Origin: Eubacterium_B sp034180045
Lineage (GTDB): Bacteria > Bacillota > Clostridia > Peptostreptococcales > Anaerovoracaceae
NCBI GenBank assembly: GCA_034180045.1
Contig: JAXFOY010000004.1
Coordinates: 1 to 43,932 of the forward strand
Reading direction: 5' to 3'
Length of the DNA: 43,932 bases
Each line of letters starts with the position of its first letter. The stretch's first letter is position 1. This document shows positions 40,214 through 43,932 of this stretch, piece after piece. A model generated the notes under the pieces. The model searched no databases and was not told the origin of the DNA. It saw only the letters and a program-made list of their open reading frames with translations. The translations under genes and the position numbers were made by a program.

Positions 40214-41353
40214 ATGAAATATGAACTTATCGCCACGGCGACCTTCGGTCTTGAAGCAGTTGTAAGGCGTGAAATAGAGCACTTGGGATATAAGGTCCTA
40301 AAAACGGAAGACGGAAAAGTAAGTTTTGAAGGTGATGAGCGAGCTATAGTAAGGAGTAATCTTTGGCTGCGAACTGCGGACAGGGTGCTGCTGAAAATGG
40401 CTGAGTTCAAGGCGGAGACTTTTGAGGAACTTTTTCAGCAGACTAAAGCGCTTATGTGGGAAGCTTTGATTCCGCCTGACGGAAAGTTTACGGTAACAGG
40501 CAGCTCGGTAAAATCTAAGTTGCATAGTGTACCTGCTTGCCAGGGAATTTGTAAAAAAGCAATAGTCTCAAAATTGGGAGAGGCATATCTTATGGAAAAC
40601 TTGCCTGAAACGGGTGCAGAGTATACGGTAAAAGTTACAATTCTAAAGGATAGAGTTACTTTGACCGTGGATACGAGCGGAACAGGACTTCATAAGAGAG
40701 GTTATAGAGTGAAAAATGTATCTGCGCCGATTAAAGAAACCCTGGCGGCAGCAATGATAGAACTTTCGTTTTGGAATGCGGGCAGACTTTTGCTTGATCC
40801 ATGCTGCGGTTCCGGAACGATAGCCATTGAGGCGGCTATGATCGCCAAGAATATAGCACCGGGACTCTCCAGGGGCTTTGCGTGTGAAAAATGGGAGATA
40901 ATTGAGCCTAAGATATGGAAGGAAGAACGAAAAGCTGCATTTGACGGCATAGATCAGGAGACAAAACTCAATATCGTTGCGGTGGATATTGACAAAAAGG
41001 CTATTGAGGCAGCAAAGGAAAATGCTGTAGAGGCAGGTGTTGATGAAGACATAAGATTTATAAATGCAGATATGGCAAGGATAAAGGCAACGCAGCATTC
41101 AGGAATAATCATAACAAACCCGCCGTATGGGGAGAGAATAGGAGAGCAGAAACAAATTGCGGCGATATATAATAAATATCGTAAGTTCTTTGCTGAAAAC
41201 CCGAGCTGGTCTCTGTTTATGATAACAACAGATAAGGATGTAGAAGATAAAATTTTTGGTAAAGAGGCAAATCGAAGGCGTAAACTGTATAACGGAAGGC
41301 TCGAAGTTTGTTATTACCAGTTCCATGGCAAGAAACCGGAGAGTAATGAATAA
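40214..41353 (+). CDS. THUMP-domain RNA guanine-N2 methyltransferase (RlmL type)
   Basis: In this 379-residue protein, an N-terminal THUMP-like part (F-G-L-E-A-V-V-R-R-E-I, residues 8-18; S-V-K-S-K-L-H-S) precedes a Rossmann methyltransferase. That part has L-L-D-P-C-C-G-S-G-T-I-A-I-E-A-A for SAM binding and the catalytic N-P-P-Y-G-E-R. It corresponds to the N-terminal methyltransferase of RlmL, which makes m2G2445 in 23S rRNA. Firmicutes have it as a stand-alone protein. It overlaps the U32 peptidase gene by eight bases. Confidence 0.9.
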   Translation: MKYELIATATFGLEAVVRREIEHLGYKVLKTEDGKVSFEGDERAIVRSNLWLRTADRVLLKMAEFKAETFEELFQQTKALMWEALIPPDGKFTVTGSSVKSKLHSVPACQGICKKAIVSKLGEAYLMENLPETGAEYTVKVTILKDRVTLTVDTSGTGLHKRGYRVKNVSAPIKETLAAAMIELSFWNAGRLLLDPCCGSGTIAIEAAMIAKNIAPGLSRGFACEKWEIIEPKIWKEERKAAFDGIDQETKLNIVAVDIDKKAIEAAKENAVEAGVDEDIRFINADMARIKATQHSGIIITNPPYGERIGEQKQIAAIYNKYRKFFAENPSWSLFMITTDKDVEDKIFGKEANRRRKLYNGRLEVCYYQFHGKKPESNE

Positions 41354-43613
41354 TCAATCTGAACTAAAAAAAGAAAGAAATATATGCGAACTTCTTGCTC
41401 CGGCAGGCAGCAAGGAAGCTTTTATTGCGGCAGTCGAAAACGGTGCTGATGCGATTTATGCAGGAGGCAGCCTGTTTAATGCGCGAATGAATGCGGATAA
41501 TTTTGATATGAAAGAGCTGGCAGAAGCTGTAAAATTTGCACACAAAAGAAAGGTTAAAGTATACATTACCATAAATGTTCTTATTAAAGATGAGGAGCTT
41601 TGCAGTGCGCTTGAATATGCAAATAAGTTATATGAAATAGGTGTGGATGCGGTTATCGTCCAGGATATAGGTTTTGCTAATCTGCTTAGAGAACATTTGC
41701 CGAATCTTGAACTGCATATGTCTACGCAGGCAACTGTGTATGATAAGTACGGCGTTATACAAGCTTCCGAACTGGGATTTCACAGGGTGGTTCCGGCAAG
41801 AGAACTTTCGTTGGAAGAAATAAGGGTTTTGTGCCGAGAAACCGATACCGAAATAGAAGTGTTTTGCCACGGTGCAATCTGTGTTTGTTATTCAGGACAG
41901 TGTCAAATGAGCCGACATATAGGTGGACGCAGCGGAAACAGGGGGGAATGTGCACAGCCGTGCAGATTGTCGTATAAAAGCGCGGATAAGAACGGTAAGA
42001 TAAGGCAAAGTGCTTTGCTTAGCCCGAGCGATATGTCGATGGTGGACAATTTGGATAAGTTGTGTGAAGCGGGGGTTCGGTCTCTAAAAATAGAGGGACG
42101 CATGAAGTCGCCGGAATATGTTGCAATCGTAACGTCAATATATCGAAAATATCTTGATATCTACGCTGAGAGAGGAAGTTACGAGGTAAGCGCTGAAGAC
42201 CGACTGGCACTGAAGCAAATTTTTAATAGAGGTTTTACAAGTGCTTATCTTAGTGAAGCAAAGCCGAAAAACTTTATGTCCGGAGAATTATCGAAGCATA
42301 AAGGGGTGAAAATCGGCAAGGTTATAAACCCGAACGCAGGCAGGAACCTGATTAAAATAAGAAGCGAAGAAGACCTTAAGCTTGGAGACGGCGTGGAGAT
42401 ACGCAATGAAAAATCAAAAACCGGTAACATAGTGACATATTTGAAAGACGACGGCGATGGAGTTGTGACAATAGGCGATATAAAAGAACCTGTTGAAAAG
42501 GGCAGTGATGTTTTCAGAATAAGCAGCAAAGAACAAATGGAAGCGGCGGCACAAAGTTACCGGAACAAAGATTGGCATTCAGGCAAGTTTTTACGCCGTC
42601 TAAAAATCAAAATGAGATGCAGTGCGGATAAAAACGGGATGATAAACTTAAGCGTAAGTGACGAAAGCGGAAAAATAAATGTGAAAAATTCAGGCGGGCC
42701 GTTTGAATGCGCACAGTTAAATGCAAGTGACAGAGTAATAAAAGCACTGAAGAAAACAGGAACTACACCTTTTGACGTATGTAAAATTGACTTGCACGGC
42801 GATTTTTACCTTGCAGTGCAAATCTCAAAACTTAACGAGTTAAGACGCGATACCCTGGATTTATTTGAAATGGAGCTATGCAAAAGACGGGTAGAGGAGG
42901 CTGAAATTAAAATAGAGTCCTTTTCGCCCGGCATAAATCTTATGAATCAGGCGGATAATAAAGCACTGGAACTGTATTTTTATAACTTATCCGCGTTCAA
43001 TCGTTTTGATGCGGTTTCTGCCAAGAGCGAATGTGATGAACTTGGCGTAGAGATACGCTTTGTTCTGCCGGCGGCACAAATGCTTAAAAGCGAAGAGACC
43101 TTTGATGAAAACCTCAACATAATTCCATATATAAGTAATGTTTCTAAAGGCACTGAAATGAAAATTCTTAATGAAAACAAAACAGAGTTGCGAGAGCTTA
43201 TAGTGAGAAAGGGAATATACATAGGTAATATTGGGCAGCTGAAATTTTTGGAGAATCTATTTACAGGCGAAAAGGAGAACGGGAAAGCTATATCAAACTT
43301 GAGTATCTTTGCTGATTACGGACTTAATATCTACAACGAACAAAGCAAAATCTTGATGAAGAAACTCGGAATAAACCGAACTGTTGAGTCACTTGAGGCA
43401 TCCGGAGTTCACTTTGGGGCGATACCGCTCATGACAAGTCAGCATAATTGGGAGGAAATTTCATTTCTGGACAGAAAAGATAAAAAATATATGATAATCA
43501 AAAGAGACTTTTCGGACCAGGATATAATTGCAGCCGAAGAATATGCGGATGTATGCGAATGTGCCGCTATGGCTGAAGGTAAGAATAAGACGGTGAGAAT
43601 ATACGTGATTTAA
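41346..43613 (+). CDS. U32-family peptidase with DUF3656-type C-terminal part
   Basis: This 755-residue protein starts at ATG 41346, inside the end of the methyltransferase gene. The first 320 residues are U32-like (E-L-L-A-P-A-G-S-K-E-A, G-A-D-A-I-Y-A-G, E-V-F-C-H-G-A-I-C-V). They include the Cys-rich C-Y-S-G-Q-C-Q-M-S with G-E-C-A-Q-P-C-R, which in RlhA-type members coordinates an iron-sulfur centre. A C-terminal region typical of long U32 proteins follows. Some members act in RNA hydroxylation rather than proteolysis. Its operon with an rRNA methyltransferase favours an RNA modification role. Confidence 0.9.
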   Translation: MNNQSELKKERNICELLAPAGSKEAFIAAVENGADAIYAGGSLFNARMNADNFDMKELAEAVKFAHKRKVKVYITINVLIKDEELCSALEYANKLYEIGVDAVIVQDIGFANLLREHLPNLELHMSTQATVYDKYGVIQASELGFHRVVPARELSLEEIRVLCRETDTEIEVFCHGAICVCYSGQCQMSRHIGGRSGNRGECAQPCRLSYKSADKNGKIRQSALLSPSDMSMVDNLDKLCEAGVRSLKIEGRMKSPEYVAIVTSIYRKYLDIYAERGSYEVSAEDRLALKQIFNRGFTSAYLSEAKPKNFMSGELSKHKGVKIGKVINPNAGRNLIKIRSEEDLKLGDGVEIRNEKSKTGNIVTYLKDDGDGVVTIGDIKEPVEKGSDVFRISSKEQMEAAAQSYRNKDWHSGKFLRRLKIKMRCSADKNGMINLSVSDESGKINVKNSGGPFECAQLNASDRVIKALKKTGTTPFDVCKIDLHGDFYLAVQISKLNELRRDTLDLFEMELCKRRVEEAEIKIESFSPGINLMNQADNKALELYFYNLSAFNRFDAVSAKSECDELGVEIRFVLPAAQMLKSEETFDENLNIIPYISNVSKGTEMKILNENKTELRELIVRKGIYIGNIGQLKFLENLFTGEKENGKAISNLSIFADYGLNIYNEQSKILMKKLGINRTVESLEASGVHFGAIPLMTSQHNWEEISFLDRKDKKYMIIKRDFSDQDIIAAEEYADVCECAAMAEGKNKTVRIYVI

Positions 43614-43671
43614 TCCTTATTCCTATCTCAAAAAAAGAATAAATTATTTGCAAAAAAATGCTGAAAAGGAA

Positions 43672-43701
43672 TTGACAAGAAAGTAAAAGCTGTGTTAATA
43701 T
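43672..43701 (+). promoter_or_regulatory. rrn-type promoter 1
   Basis: TTGACA (43672-43677), 18 bases, TAATAT (43696-43701). AAGCTGTC follows at 43706-43713, and GCTGTC with GACAGC forms a hairpin at 43708-43725. A-rich UP-like sequence lies upstream. Confidence 0.8.
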
Positions 43702-43765
43702 AGTCAAGCTGTCGGATATGACAGCAACATCATTCTAAAAATTCTAAAAAAAGAATAAATAGTTC

Positions 43766-43794
43766 TTGACAATAGAATTTAGAAATGATAGTAT
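43766..43794 (+). promoter_or_regulatory. rrn-type promoter 2
   Basis: TTGACA (43766-43771), 17 bases, TAGTAT (43789-43794). AAGCTGTC follows at 43799-43806, then a CACGC-GAAA-GCGTG hairpin (43806-43819). Confidence 0.8.
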
Positions 43795-43864
43795 TGATAA
43801 GCTGTCACGCGAAAGCGTGTGGCGAAAACCATTTGAAAAAGTTAGAAAAAGAATGAAAAAGTTC

Positions 43865-43893
43865 TTGACATAACAGAGTAAAAATGGTAATAT
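43865..43893 (+). promoter_or_regulatory. rrn-type promoter 3
   Basis: TTGACA (43865-43870), 17 bases, TAATAT (43888-43893). AAGCTGTC follows at 43898-43905. The three promoters are 94 and 99 bases apart and point out of the window. Confidence 0.8.
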
Positions 43894-43932
43894 GATTAAG
43901 CTGTCAAACAAGGCAGCGAGAACCTAGAAAAC

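Noticed and set aside
43614..43932. 5' end of 16S rRNA
   Set aside because: Promoter and leader elements are visible, but no recognisable 16S start sequence falls inside the window.

Overview
The window is low-GC DNA from a member of the Firmicutes (Bacillota), most likely class Clostridia. This rests on the gene types (thiolase, ECF-type S component, U32 peptidase pair, MreB/Mbl), strong AGGAGG-like ribosome binding sites, TTGACA/TATAAT promoters and A/T-rich codon use. I cannot name the genus. The first 136 bases are the 3' end of tuf (EF-Tu) with its terminator. The last 320 bases hold three tandem strong promoters that look like the start of an rRNA operon whose structural genes lie outside the window.

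Between them sit a mobile element (about 266-28737) and a chromosomal stretch (about 28738-43932). The element is bounded by imperfect terminal inverted repeats (269-290 and 28714-28735; 18 of 22 positions match with constant spacing). Just outside these lies a 14-bp direct repeat (252-265 and 28738-28751). The only recombinase visible is an IS30-family DDE transposase at the extreme right end (27418-28476), which has no inverted repeats of its own. The element is therefore best read as a conjugative element moved by an IS30-type transposase, a lifestyle known for ICE6013 of Staphylococcus aureus but with a different gene cargo here.

Element layout, left to right: palindromic left end; DnaD-like replication protein, IS30-like HTH protein, two unknowns, ParA and ParB (519-4155); a hairpin-rich region that is a candidate oriT (4700-5100); a short MobV-type relaxase (5487-6293); a membrane-anchored protein, a protein with an internal duplication and a thioester/Cna-B adhesin (6386-11361); SSB, a RadC-like JAB protein and a 26-residue-repeat protein (11421-13620); a type IV secretion module with VirB2-like, VirB4-like, NlpC/P60 and VirB6-like proteins plus small membrane proteins (13649-21086); an ArdC-type anti-restriction protein, the coupling protein and a Toprim primase-like protein (22414-27147); then the transposase.

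The most interesting signal is a pair of linked patterns. First, six element proteins (the duplicated protein, the RadC-like protein, the 26-residue-repeat protein, a 132-residue unknown, ArdC and Toprim) end in the same tail, [D/E]-[F/M]-E-[F/L] at the free C-terminus. The relaxase ends in a looser hydrophobic-Glu-hydrophobic version, and no chromosomal protein here has it. Second, a dispersed leader of about 60 bp (CAAGGCTTATAAAAC hairpin, then TTTTTATGTGAAAGGA) occurs four times, each directly upstream of a gene or gene pair encoding a tagged protein. I infer a co-controlled set of proteins, possibly those sent through the conjugation channel or made first in the recipient. Three hairpins with different stems but an identical GACAG loop near the candidate oriT are a further unexplained structure.

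The chromosomal part carries an amino-acid ABC transporter operon with a 13-bp operator-like palindrome, a convergent patatin-like lipase, a coupled sirtuin-SurE-DUF2156 operon, thiolase, a P-loop kinase with an ECF S component, a threonine aldolase family enzyme, MreB/Mbl, a small membrane protein, an RlmL-type RNA methyltransferase and a U32 peptidase.
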